A DNA stretch of 29,794 nucleotides from Microcaldota archaeon (GTDB lineage: Archaea > Micrarchaeota > Micrarchaeia > Anstonellales > Anstonellaceae): assembly GCA_021813025.1 (NCBI GenBank), contig JAKAME010000007.1, forward strand, positions 1 through 29,794, given 5' to 3'. Below, piece by piece: positions 23,095-29,674 of this stretch. Below the pieces are notes generated by a model, which was not told where the DNA came from, did not search any database, and worked only from the letters and a program-made list of their open reading frames with translations. The stretch's first letter is position 1. The number at the start of each line of letters is the position of its first letter. The translations under genes and the position numbers were made by a program.

Positions 23095-23489
23095 AGCAAA
23101 TCACCATCTTCGCCGAAGACCGCGTCGGCCTGCTTGCCGACATATCCTACATACTGGGCAAGTCCCACATCAACATCGAAACAGTCTCGGCAGCCTCCGC
23201 AGGGGGCAAGGCCTTCGTCATCATCGGCCTCACCGACGCGGCCCGCGCCTCACAGATGCTCAAGGCCAACAACTACTCCGTCATGGAAGCCGACATCCTC
23301 GTGCTGAGGCTTGCGGACAAGCCCGGCGAGCTGGCGCGCGTGTCGCAGATTCTCACCGACGCCGGCATCAGCATAGTCAATGTGTCGATTCTGGCCAAGG
23401 GCGACGGCGTGGTCTTCGACGCAATGCAGGTGGACAAGATAGAGCCCGCGCGCAAGCTGCTCAAGGAATACATCGAGCTTGACAAGTGA
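23091..23489 (+). CDS. Tandem ACT-domain protein 3
   Basis: A 132-residue protein with two ACT domains (KQITIFAEDRVGLLADISYI, SHINIETVSA; then ILVLRLADKPGELARVSQIL, GISIVNVSILA). It is a close paralogue of ACT protein 1 in layout and motifs. Coupled to gene 2 by ATGA overlap. A regulatory or sensory role is inferred; no enzyme gene is in the same operon, and the next gene is a homing-endonuclease-like gene. Confidence 0.88.
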   Translation: MKQITIFAEDRVGLLADISYILGKSHINIETVSAASAGGKAFVIIGLTDAARASQMLKANNYSVMEADILVLRLADKPGELARVSQILTDAGISIVNVSILAKGDGVVFDAMQVDKIEPARKLLKEYIELDK

Positions 23490-23644
23490 GGCGGCCAAGC
23501 CCGTGCAGCGCCCCCTTCATTCTTATAGCCATTTGTTCGCGCGAAAACTGGCGCCTTCAGCGGCGGATGAAGCGCGAACTGCAGCAACCGAGCGGAAAGT
23601 CGCCCTCTCCAAGCCTTAAAAGTGGTTCAAATAGTCAAATTCTC

Positions 23645-24541
23645 ATGCGCCTGATTTTCAAGAACGGAAAGCAGCACGAGCTTTTGCAGAACTACAAGGA
23701 ATCGCACAAGGCGAAGAACTGGTCAGATATCGCAAAAATACTCGACGTCAGCCCAGACGCCCTTAAGGAGTGGAGATACGAAACCGCTTCCCTGCCTTCC
23801 AGGATATATTCCCGAATAGACAGGTCGCGGCGCTATGAACGATGGGTAATGGAAAGAAGAAAAGACTCGTGGGGGCAGGCTTTGGGGGGCAGAAACTCGC
23901 TGGAGGGGCGGAACAGCATCAAAGTTCCGCCCGATTCGCCATCTCTTGCGGAATTTTTCGGAATTATTCTGGGCGATGGCAATGTCTATGTAAATAAGAA
24001 ATATGGCGCTTACCAGATACGAGTCGCATGTCATCCGCTTCAAGAACGGGAATACGCCCAGTTTGTCTCGAATTTATTCCGGACCCTCTTCGGTCTGAAA
24101 AGCTCGCTGACAAAACGGGGGCGGGGCTTGTACGTATGCGTCAACAGCAGGGAGCTTTCCACTTTCCTTCTGAATAATCTTCCTGGCCTTAAGTCCAGAT
24201 TCACCTTCCAGTCATGGCTGCTTGAAGACCCCAAATGCCTTGGGTCTTTCGTCCGCGGCTTGACAGATACCGACGGCTCTGTTTATCGCCTTTCGAATAA
24301 AGATCCCGGCACGGTGAGGATAGGCTTCAAGAACACCGACAGGTCTTTGTCGTGCGCCTATAGAAAAGCGCTGTTAAAACTGGGCTTCCACCCGAGCAAA
24401 TTGATTCACCGAAACGTTTTTCTGACCAGAAAGGAGGACACTAACCGCTATTTAAAAGAAATAGGGTTCCATAATACAAAGCATCGGGAGCGGTTGTTGA
24501 AAATAGCCCCTTGGTCTAGCGGCAAGGACGTCAGGCTCTGA
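23645..24541 (+). CDS. LAGLIDADG homing endonuclease-like protein
   Basis: From ATG 23645 (TATA-like CCTTAAAAG about 30 nt upstream) the protein has 298 residues. An N-terminal helix-turn-helix (WSDIAKILDVSPDALKEW, about 25-45) leads to two LAGLIDADG motifs: LAEFFGIILGDGNVYV (about 100) and LGSFVRGLTDTDGSVYRL (about 199). The second acidic residues (D in GDG, D in TDTDG) are the expected metal ligands. It is free-standing, not in an intron or intein. The last 11 codons and the stop lie inside tRNA-Gln: the stop TGA (24539-24541) covers the anticodon loop. Confidence 0.85.
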   Translation: MRLIFKNGKQHELLQNYKESHKAKNWSDIAKILDVSPDALKEWRYETASLPSRIYSRIDRSRRYERWVMERRKDSWGQALGGRNSLEGRNSIKVPPDSPSLAEFFGIILGDGNVYVNKKYGAYQIRVACHPLQEREYAQFVSNLFRTLFGLKSSLTKRGRGLYVCVNSRELSTFLLNNLPGLKSRFTFQSWLLEDPKCLGSFVRGLTDTDGSVYRLSNKDPGTVRIGFKNTDRSLSCAYRKALLKLGFHPSKLIHRNVFLTRKEDTNRYLKEIGFHNTKHRERLLKIAPWSSGKDVRL

Positions 24542-24576
24542 ACCTGAAGACATCGGTTCGAATCCGGTAGGGGCTA
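24505..24576 (+). tRNA. tRNA-Gln (anticodon CTG)
   Basis: Cloverleaf: acceptor AGCCCCT/AGGGGCT, D-stem GTCT/GGAC, anticodon stem TCAGG/CCTGA with loop CTCTGAA (anticodon CTG), 4-nt variable loop, T-arm ATCGG-TTCGAAT-CCGGT, discriminator A. CCA is not encoded. The A1-U72 pair is typical of archaeal tRNA-Gln, a substrate of GatDE. Its 5' half is also read as the end of the endonuclease gene. Confidence 0.95.
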
Positions 24577-24577
24577 A

Positions 24578-24593
24578 TATTTTTTCAAAAATA
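24578..24593. terminator. Bidirectional T-run between convergent tRNAs
   Basis: TATTTTTTCAAAAATA is a 7-bp inverted repeat with a 2-nt centre, so both tRNA transcripts meet a T-run at the right place. Confidence 0.6.
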
Positions 24594-24597
24594 AGTG

Positions 24598-24670
24598 TGG
24601 ACCCGGAGAGAATCGAACTCTCAGTCTTCGCCTTGTAAGAGCGACGTGTTAACCATTCCACCACGGGTCC
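24598..24670 (-). tRNA. tRNA-Val (anticodon TAC)
   Basis: Minus-strand cloverleaf: acceptor GGACCCG/CGGGTCC, a D-arm with GG in the loop, anticodon stem TCGCT/GGCGA enclosing CTTACAA (anticodon TAC), T-arm GAGAG-TTCGATT-CTCTC, discriminator A. No CCA and no intron. Confidence 0.94.
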
Positions 24671-24722
24671 GAAATTGATTGGCCCATGCAGGCTTTTTAT
24701 TCTGCCCTTCCTTTCATGGGCC

Positions 24723-25049
24723 ATGAAAAAGGCCGCCTCAGCCAAAATTCGTTTTCGTTTGCACCGTCAGGGCTCCGAGCTTGTTCTTGCAGCGGCAGAC
24801 GAGGATGTATTGGGCAAAAAGCATTCTGGCGGGGGCCGGGTGCTGGACTTGGCCAAATACGCCTCATTCTACGGCGAGCAGGCGACTGATGCGGTTGGCT
24901 TGGCCAAGCACCTGAATGCCTGCACTTCCGCCAATCTGGCGGGAAAAGCAGCTATTGGCGCGGCCCTCTCCTTGGGCCTCGCCGCCCCGTCAGATGTTGT
25001 CCAAATAGGCTCTGTGTCGCACCTGCAGCTTTACAAGAGGCTGCTGTAG
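24723..25049 (+). CDS. DUF424 family protein
   Basis: A 108-residue protein from ATG 24723, chosen because TTTTTATTC about 25 nt upstream makes a leaderless start there; the upstream frame lies over the promoter. The DUF424 pattern is visible: ELVLAAADEDVLGKKH, FYGEQATDAVGLAKHL, SANLAGKAAIGAAL, then VVQIGSVSHLQLYKRLL. DUF424 proteins are archaeal and small; their function is not known. The gene overlaps the convergent gene at 25031-25462 by 19 nt. Confidence 0.85.
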   Translation: MKKAASAKIRFRLHRQGSELVLAAADEDVLGKKHSGGGRVLDLAKYASFYGEQATDAVGLAKHLNACTSANLAGKAAIGAALSLGLAAPSDVVQIGSVSHLQLYKRLL

Positions 25050-25462
25050 GCCTTATCCGGCGCCATAAGGCGAGAGAATTCGCGCAAGCTTTTCAGCTCC
25101 TGATTGTGCTCTTTGACCTCTTTGAGATAGAATCCGATTTCCAGCAGGGAATAAATCCCCCGGTCAAGCGTCTCCGCCCTTTCTTTTTCATCAATCGGCT
25201 GGGGCTTGGCCATGCTCGGATGCAGCGCACTCAATGCCTTTCGCCTGATTGAGAGAATGGCCTCGTCAGTATCCCGAAGTTTCAGGCTAAACGCACCATC
25301 CCTACCACTCGAAAACAAGGATTCGAACACCGTTATCTTTGCCGCATTCTCATAGCGCCGAAGAACGGCTTTTGCCTCCGGGAAGGATTGGACAGAAAAC
25401 AGCTCGTACATCAGCGTGCTGGCATCCTTGCTGGGCTTCACGAAACTGGGAGGATGTCTCAT
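25031..25462 (-). CDS. Unknown helical protein
   Basis: A 143-residue protein, mostly helical and charged by eye, with no signal peptide or membrane segment and no family I recognise (AKPQPIDEKERAETLDRGIY in the second half). The promoter is an AT stretch at 25490-25500 on the minus strand, about 30 nt before the ATG, embedded in a perfect 8-bp inverted repeat. It overlaps the DUF424 gene by 19 nt in the opposite direction. Such an operator suggests regulated expression. Confidence 0.65.
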   Translation of the reverse strand: MRHPPSFVKPSKDASTLMYELFSVQSFPEAKAVLRRYENAAKITVFESLFSSGRDGAFSLKLRDTDEAILSIRRKALSALHPSMAKPQPIDEKERAETLDRGIYSLLEIGFYLKEVKEHNQELKSLREFSRLMAPDKAYSSLL

Positions 25463-25474
25463 AAAATCACGTCA

Positions 25475-25496
25475 TAATATGTATGCCCACATATTA
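25475..25496. promoter_or_regulatory. Inverted repeat over the promoter of the 25031-25462 gene
   Basis: TAATATGT (25475-25482) and ACATATTA (25489-25496) are perfect complements with a 6-nt spacer, the size of a dimer-binding operator. Confidence 0.5.
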
Positions 25497-25621
25497 AAAA
25501 ATAGTCAGACTCCCGATTGCCCGGCTTGTTTTGCGTCCCCTAACCCCTCCATCCGACCAGTTTTGCCCCTGCTTCCCTCCAACACCCCTTTTACGCCTTC
25601 TTTCACGTCGGTGCCGTGCAA

Positions 25622-25638
25622 AGCTATTTAAAATAAAA
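25622..25638 (+). promoter_or_regulatory. TATA region of the PRC-barrel gene
   Basis: AGCTATTTAAAATAAAA, with a Shine-Dalgarno AGGTGGT at 25668-25674 before the ATG. The 160 nt before this hold nothing I can name beyond a pyrimidine-rich stretch. Confidence 0.5.
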
Positions 25639-25678
25639 GGTGCTAGCGCATGAGCAGTATCAAATGCAGGTGGTCCTC

Positions 25679-25939
25679 ATGCCCAAAATCGTCATTGCCA
25701 AACAGCTGGCAGGCAAGAAAGTCATAACCAACGACGGCGAGGAGCTGGGCAAGCTCATCGACCTCAACGTTCACGAAGTGAGCGGCAAGCTCGAATCAAT
25801 GCTTGTTGAGCCCAACCTCGACAACCCCACCGCGCGCTCGCTCAACAAGGAGGACGGGCTGCTTGTAATCCCCTACTCGTCCGTGCTGGCCTCCTCAGAC
25901 CACATCATAGTGGACAAGAAGGCAGTCTACAGCAACTAA
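25679..25939 (+). CDS. PRC-barrel domain protein
   Basis: An 86-residue single PRC-barrel domain. The pattern AKQLAGKKVITNDGEELGKL, then IDLNVHEVSGKLESMLVEP and LLVIPYSSVLASSDHIIVD, is typical of the family found in RimM and in free-standing archaeal proteins. The free-standing forms are linked to RNA metabolism or cell division (CdpB-type), but which applies here cannot be told. I chose ATG 25679 for its Shine-Dalgarno; the frame is open from 25640. Confidence 0.85.
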   Translation: MPKIVIAKQLAGKKVITNDGEELGKLIDLNVHEVSGKLESMLVEPNLDNPTARSLNKEDGLLVIPYSSVLASSDHIIVDKKAVYSN

Positions 25940-25964
25940 TCCTTTTTCTTCCCCTTTCATTCTT

Positions 25965-25985
25965 CCCTAAATTTTAGGGGTTTTT
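25965..25985 (+). terminator. Hairpin with T-run after the PRC-barrel gene
   Basis: CCCTAAA-T-TTTAGGG followed by GTTTTT. It lies immediately before the uppP start, so it may separate the two transcripts or sit in the uppP leader. Confidence 0.5.
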
Positions 25986-25986
25986 C

Positions 25987-26766
25987 ATGGACATTGCAGC
26001 AGCCATCCTGTTGGGCCTCATCCAGGGGCTTACGGAATGGCTCCCTGTCTCAAGCTCCGGCCACCTTGTCATAGCCCAAACCCTGCTTGGCCTGAACGTG
26101 CCTGCCGAATTCGACATCGTCATAATGGCCGGCACCACGCTGGCCATCCTTCTCTATTTCCGCGCGCGCATCCTGCAGCTGGGCATGGGCCTGCTGGCCC
26201 GCGACCCTGCCTCCTGGCGCTACATCGGGCTGATTGCGCTGGCCGGCATCCCCACTGCCGTGCTGGGGTTTGCCGGGCGCGCGTTTTTCAAAGGTTTGTT
26301 CAGCCAGCCTCTCATTGTCTGCGCACTGCTGGCGGTCACAGGCCTCTTCCTGCTTCTAGCCGGCGCGCCGCGCCCCCAAACCCGCCCTCTTGACGCGCGC
26401 TCTGCCCTTTTGATAGGGCTGGCGCAGGGTGTGGCGGTGGCACCGGGCATCTCGCGCTCAGGCTCCACAATCGGCACCGGCCTGCTGATGGGAGTGGAGC
26501 CTCGCGAGGCCGCAATCTTCTCCTTCTTCATCGGCGCGCCGGCCATGACAGTCGCCTCCCTCCTTGAGTTTGTGCAGGGCGGCGCTGCTCTGATGGACCC
26601 CTCGCTCATGCTGGCCGGCTCACTGGCCGCCCTGCTGGCCGGCTATGCATCGATTGGCGTGCTGATGCGCATGCTGCAGACAGGCCGCCTGCGCTGGTTC
26701 GGCTACTACTGCCTGGCGGCCGCGCTCATCTTCGGGCTTTTGATTGGCGCCGGCGTGCGGCTCTGA
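25987..26766 (+). CDS. uppP: Undecaprenyl/polyprenyl-diphosphatase
   Basis: A 259-residue integral membrane protein of the BacA/UppP family. Both signature loops are intact: GLIQGLTEWLPVSSSGHLVI at the N terminus and GVAVAPGISRSGSTIGTGLL near residues 145-165, which carry the catalytic Glu, Ser, His and Arg. About seven to eight membrane helices are visible. It removes a phosphate from polyprenyl diphosphate to recycle the lipid carrier used in cell-surface glycan or N-glycan synthesis. Its neighbour downstream, GGGP synthase, also draws on isoprenoids. Confidence 0.94.
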   Translation: MDIAAAILLGLIQGLTEWLPVSSSGHLVIAQTLLGLNVPAEFDIVIMAGTTLAILLYFRARILQLGMGLLARDPASWRYIGLIALAGIPTAVLGFAGRAFFKGLFSQPLIVCALLAVTGLFLLLAGAPRPQTRPLDARSALLIGLAQGVAVAPGISRSGSTIGTGLLMGVEPREAAIFSFFIGAPAMTVASLLEFVQGGAALMDPSLMLAGSLAALLAGYASIGVLMRMLQTGRLRWFGYYCLAAALIFGLLIGAGVRL

Positions 26767-26776
26767 GCTTTTCGCA

Positions 26777-26786
26777 GCCATTAAAA
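26777..26786 (+). promoter_or_regulatory. TATA box of the C/D-box sRNA candidate
   Basis: CCATTAAAAC is centred about 26 nt before 26808, right in front of the C box. Confidence 0.45.
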
Positions 26787-26807
26787 CCTCCGCCTGTCCC
26801 ATACTTG

Positions 26808-26893
26808 CCGAGATGATGATATCGAGGTATTCCTGACGCCGCGAACCTCAGAGACTCCGGCGGACCATGAGGAATGATCTTGAGTTCTGATCA
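26808..26893 (+). ncRNA. C/D-box sRNA candidate
   Basis: Box order fits archaeal C/D sRNAs: C box ATGATGA (26813-26819), 13-nt guide, D' box CTGA (26833-26836), C'-like ATGAGGA (26867-26873, one base off consensus), 13-nt guide, D box CTGA (26887-26890). The D'-C' spacer is unusually long (30 nt), but a 5-bp stem CGCCG/CGGCG (26837-26841, 26858-26862) would bring the boxes together. A TATA box lies at the right distance. Targets were not identified. The remainder of the 26767-26967 gap shows the promoter of the next gene (TTTTTATTC at 26938-26946). Confidence 0.55.
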
Positions 26894-26967
26894 AATCTTC
26901 ACAAAAGCGGGAGCTGGCCTCTGGCGACTAGGTTTGTCTTTTTATTCTTCCCATCCCCCACTTTCTC

Positions 26968-27930
26968 ATGCTTGTCGTAGTCGCCGGAGCCTCGGGCCGG
27001 CTGGGAGGCCGCCTGTGCGCGCTTTTGCGCGCGCGCAAAATCCCAATGCTGGCTTTGGTGAGAACAAAGGAGGCAGCCGCCGGCCTGCCAGCAGGTGTGC
27101 GCGCCAAAGTGGCGGATTATTCCGACCCCTCCTCTCTTGCCCGCGCGCTGGCCGGCGCAACGCACATTGTCAACTGCACAGGCTCTGTTGACGAGGAAGG
27201 CGGCGAGGCGGCGCTCTATGACGCCAACGTGCTCACCACATCTCACCTTCTCTCCGCCTGCCCTCCCAAGCTCGCGCGCTTTGTGCACATCAGCTCAATC
27301 TCGGTCTATGGCGATTGTCCCCCAATGCCTGCAAACGAGTTTTCCCCCCACAAGCCCAACGGCGCATATGGAAGGACAAAAAATGCGGGCGAGATGGAAG
27401 CGCTGGAATGGGCGCAGCGCCTGCCTGTGGCGGTGCTGCAGCCGGGCATGATATACGGCCCAGGATTCAAGACAGGCTTCTGGCCAATGCTAAAAGCGCT
27501 CAAAGCCGGGCGGGCAACGCTTATCGGCGACGGCGGCAATGTACTGCCTCTGGTGCATGTGGATGACGTGGCGGGCGGCATTTTGCGCGCCCTGCGCGCC
27601 GACGTGCCCTCAGGCTCGGCCTTTCTGCTTGTGAATGACGAGCGAATCACGCAGAAGCAGGCGCTGGAGGGAGCTGCAAAAGCTCTGGGCGCCAGCCCGC
27701 CTGCCGCAAGCATGGGGGCGGGCGCAGCCTACGGGCTTGCCTGGGGGCATTCCCTTCTTTCCCGCCTGCGCGGCAAGGCCTCAAGCCTCACCCCCTCGAT
27801 GCTGCGCCAGCTCTCCTCAAACCGCGTTTTCGACGTCTACCGCGCGCGGCGCTTCCTGGGCTGGAAGCCGGCCATATCCTTTAAAGAGGGGCTGGCTCAA
27901 GTCATTAAGCAGTTCAAAGCCTCCCAATAG
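26968..27930 (+). CDS. NAD-dependent epimerase/dehydratase (SDR superfamily)
   Basis: A 320-residue extended short-chain dehydrogenase. The nucleotide-binding VVAGASGRLGGRL is at the N terminus, then VNCTGSVDEEG, VHISSISVYGDCPPMP and the catalytic GAYGRTKNAGE (Tyr131, Lys135) followed by VAVLQPGMIYGPG. Sugar-nucleotide epimerases and related dehydratases or reductases share this layout, and the substrate is unknown. A TATA box TTTTTATTC lies about 25 nt upstream. GGGP synthase follows after 40 nt and may be in the same operon. Confidence 0.9.
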   Translation: MLVVVAGASGRLGGRLCALLRARKIPMLALVRTKEAAAGLPAGVRAKVADYSDPSSLARALAGATHIVNCTGSVDEEGGEAALYDANVLTTSHLLSACPPKLARFVHISSISVYGDCPPMPANEFSPHKPNGAYGRTKNAGEMEALEWAQRLPVAVLQPGMIYGPGFKTGFWPMLKALKAGRATLIGDGGNVLPLVHVDDVAGGILRALRADVPSGSAFLLVNDERITQKQALEGAAKALGASPPAASMGAGAAYGLAWGHSLLSRLRGKASSLTPSMLRQLSSNRVFDVYRARRFLGWKPAISFKEGLAQVIKQFKASQ

Positions 27931-27970
27931 GGGCGAGGAGTTGGATTGGAAAACTGATGGGGATTTTTCT

Positions 27971-28753
27971 ATGGCCGGAAAGACCTACCAATATCTTCTG
28001 GATTCACTGAGTCAGCGCGGCGCCCTCCTGGCCGCGCTCATAGACCCGCTTGACTACCCAGATGCATCGGCCGCCATCAAAGCCGGGCGCGCGGCTGCCG
28101 AAGCTGGCGCCGATTACATACTCATCGGAGGCTCCACCGGCGTGGGGGGCGAGCTTCTTGACAGGGTGGCCTCTGAAATAAAGGCCGGCATCTCGGTGCC
28201 TCTTGTGCTTTTCCCCGGCAACGTCACCACTCTTACCAAGCACGCGGATGCGGTCTATTTCATGTCCATGCTCAACTCGCGCAACCCATACTGGATATCG
28301 GGGGCGCAGATTCTGGCAGCGCCAACGGCTCGCGCCATGGGCATCGAGGCCCTGCCCACAGGCTACATTGTCTGCGAGCCGGGCGGCACCGTCGGCTGGG
28401 TCGGCGATGCGAACCTTGTCCCGCGCGCCAAGCCCCAATTGGCTGCCGCAGCCGCAATGGCCGCCCAGTGCATGGGCATGAAGCTTGTGCTCACAGATTC
28501 AGGCTCCAATCCTGCCCCCGGCCCGCTGCCACCCGAATTCGCCAGAATGGTTGCCTCCTCAATTTCGGTGCCTTACATAATCGGCGGGGGCGTGCGCACG
28601 CCGGCGCAGGCATCGGCTCTGGTGAAGGCGGGCGCAGACATTTTGCAGGTGGGCACGGCGATTGAGAGCGGGGACGTGAAAAAGACCATTTCTTCCCTTG
28701 CACGCGCGGTGCGCGAGGCAGGCAAGGGAAGAAAGAAGGAGTTCGAGATTTGA
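27971..28753 (+). CDS. Geranylgeranylglyceryl phosphate synthase
   Basis: A 260-residue PcrB/GGGPS TIM-barrel enzyme from ATG 27971. Landmarks include ALIDPLDYP, ADYILIGGSTGVGGELLDRV, VPLVLFPGNVTTLTKHADAV, YFMSMLNSRNPYWISGAQ and IIGGGVRTPAQASALVKAGA. It joins geranylgeranyl diphosphate to sn-glycerol-1-phosphate, the first step of archaeal ether lipids. The phosphate-binding IGGGV loop is present. The C-terminal end GRKKEFEI is repeated just after the stop. Confidence 0.95.
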   Translation: MAGKTYQYLLDSLSQRGALLAALIDPLDYPDASAAIKAGRAAAEAGADYILIGGSTGVGGELLDRVASEIKAGISVPLVLFPGNVTTLTKHADAVYFMSMLNSRNPYWISGAQILAAPTARAMGIEALPTGYIVCEPGGTVGWVGDANLVPRAKPQLAAAAAMAAQCMGMKLVLTDSGSNPAPGPLPPEFARMVASSISVPYIIGGGVRTPAQASALVKAGADILQVGTAIESGDVKKTISSLARAVREAGKGRKKEFEI

Positions 28754-28783
28754 GCGGGCCGAAAGAAGGAGTTCGACGCCTGA
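28727..28783 (+). repeat. Duplicated end of the GGGP synthase gene
   Basis: GRKKEFEI-stop (28727-28753) is followed after 3 nt by GRKKEFDA-stop (28757-28783); AAAGAAGGAGTTCGA is identical in both. The unit spacing is exactly 30 nt. A simple tandem duplication or a remnant tail are both possible. The vapC gene ends 2 nt beyond. Confidence 0.7.
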
Positions 28784-28785
28784 TT

Positions 28786-29181
28786 TCAGGGCTCTTTTCT
28801 TGTTATCTCTTTTATTTTGTCGAAGTCCTTGTCATAGCTGCACAAAGTCTTGATGCCGTTCTGCTTCATGAGCGCGGCGTGGAAGGCATCGGAAGTTTCC
28901 AAACCGCGCTTCATGTAGTCCATGGCCAGTGGGATGCTGGGTGCATACACCCCAAGCACTTCGAGATTGGGGGTTGAAAGGACAGTGTGCACGTTCTGGG
29001 TGGCGCGCTCGATTCCTTTTCGGCCCGACAGGTAGTAGAGCAGCTCATTGATTACCAGTGTGCTGGTCCGTGCATTCTGCTCGCCTTTGGCAATCCGGTT
29101 CAGCAGATGGCGGCTCCGTTCTGCCTGCGGGCCGCTGCCGCAATAAATATGGATGAAAACATTGGTGTCAAGGAACATCCT
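28786..29181 (-). CDS. vapC: VapC-type PIN-domain toxin
   Basis: A 131-residue PIN domain. The acidic residues are in order: D4 in MFLDTNVFIH, E near 47 in VINELLYY, D near 97 in SDAFHAALM and D near 117 in SYDKDFDKI. VapC toxins are Mg-dependent RNases, often cutting tRNA or rRNA. Its ATG at 29181 lies inside the end of the upstream antitoxin-like gene (14-nt overlap), so the pair is translationally coupled. Read towards the GGGP synthase gene. Confidence 0.88.
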   Translation of the reverse strand, partial: RMFLDTNVFIHIYCGSGPQAERSRHLLNRIAKGEQNARTSTLVINELLYYLSGRKGIERATQNVHTVLSTPNLEVLGVYAPSIPLAMDYMKRGLETSDAFHAALMKQNGIKTLCSYDKDFDKIKEITRKEP

Positions 29182-29428
29182 GCAGCCTCTTCTTGCGCGC
29201 CGCCTCGACACGAAGGATGTCGCGCTGCACCTGCTCGTCGCTCATGTCGGCGTCGGAAACGGCCCGATTGAACTCCTGCTTCCAGCGCGAGTAGGCATCC
29301 TCTTTCGGCTCGATGATGATTTGCCGGCCCTCGAGCTTGAGGCTGACCTCGACCGGGGGCTTGAGCCCCAGAGCCTCCTGCATGAGCTTGGGGATGACCA
29401 GAATGCCTTTTTCATACATGAACGCCAT
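29168..29428 (-). CDS. vapB: AbrB/SpoVT-type antitoxin (VapB-like)
   Basis: An 86-residue protein with a strong Shine-Dalgarno GGAGGT 7 nt before the ATG. An AbrB swapped-hairpin domain occupies 1-45 (EKGILVIPKLMQEALGLKPP, then LEGRQIIIEPKED). The C-terminal helix (about 50-86, SDEQVQRDILRVEAARKK) would wrap the toxin. It overlaps vapC. Neutralisation of VapC and autorepression are the family norm. Confidence 0.85.
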   Translation of the reverse strand: MAFMYEKGILVIPKLMQEALGLKPPVEVSLKLEGRQIIIEPKEDAYSRWKQEFNRAVSDADMSDEQVQRDILRVEAARKKRLQDVP

Positions 29429-29432
29429 GGAG

Positions 29433-29627
29433 TTACCTCCCCAATTTGCCCCGGCGGGCGTTGGAGTGGGGGGCACGGAGAATTTTGTGCTTGGAATGTG
29501 CATCCGCGAAGATGATGATTTGACCTGGCTTTGCGCGGAAAGCGATTCGGGTTCCTGGGCGCCAGTGGCAAGCCCGCATGACATTGGATGAGAGTTCGAT
29601 TTTACCGCCCTCGCCAATCCGGCCCAT
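29433..29627 (-). CDS. Second AbrB-type DNA-binding protein
   Basis: A 64-residue protein with an AbrB-like core (IGEGGKIELSSNVMRACHWR, then PGTRIAFRAKPGQIIIFAD). It lies 4 nt upstream of the VapB-like gene and on the same strand, so three genes form one operon. It lacks the long C-terminal helix needed for toxin binding, so it may serve mainly as the operon repressor. The operator-like repeats lie directly upstream. Confidence 0.7.
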   Translation of the reverse strand: MGRIGEGGKIELSSNVMRACHWRPGTRIAFRAKPGQIIIFADAHSKHKILRAPHSNARRGKLGR

Positions 29628-29638
29628 GCAAGCACCAA

Positions 29639-29666
29639 AGTTTAACTATATAGTTTAACTTTATAA
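29639..29666. promoter_or_regulatory. Promoter and repeated operator of the AbrB-VapBC operon
   Basis: AGTTTAACT occurs twice (29639-29647, 29652-29660), and the centre AACTATATAGTT (29644-29655) is a perfect 12-bp palindrome overlapping the minus-strand TATA region; TTATAA follows at 29661-29666. This is a natural site for autorepression. Confidence 0.6.
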
Positions 29667-29674
29667 CCCTTTCT

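Noticed and set aside
26814..26837. DDDIEVFL reading frame resembling the herA tail
   Set aside because: It lies far from herA and its bases coincide with the C and D' boxes of a C/D sRNA candidate; the frame does not stop after FL, unlike the true tail copies.
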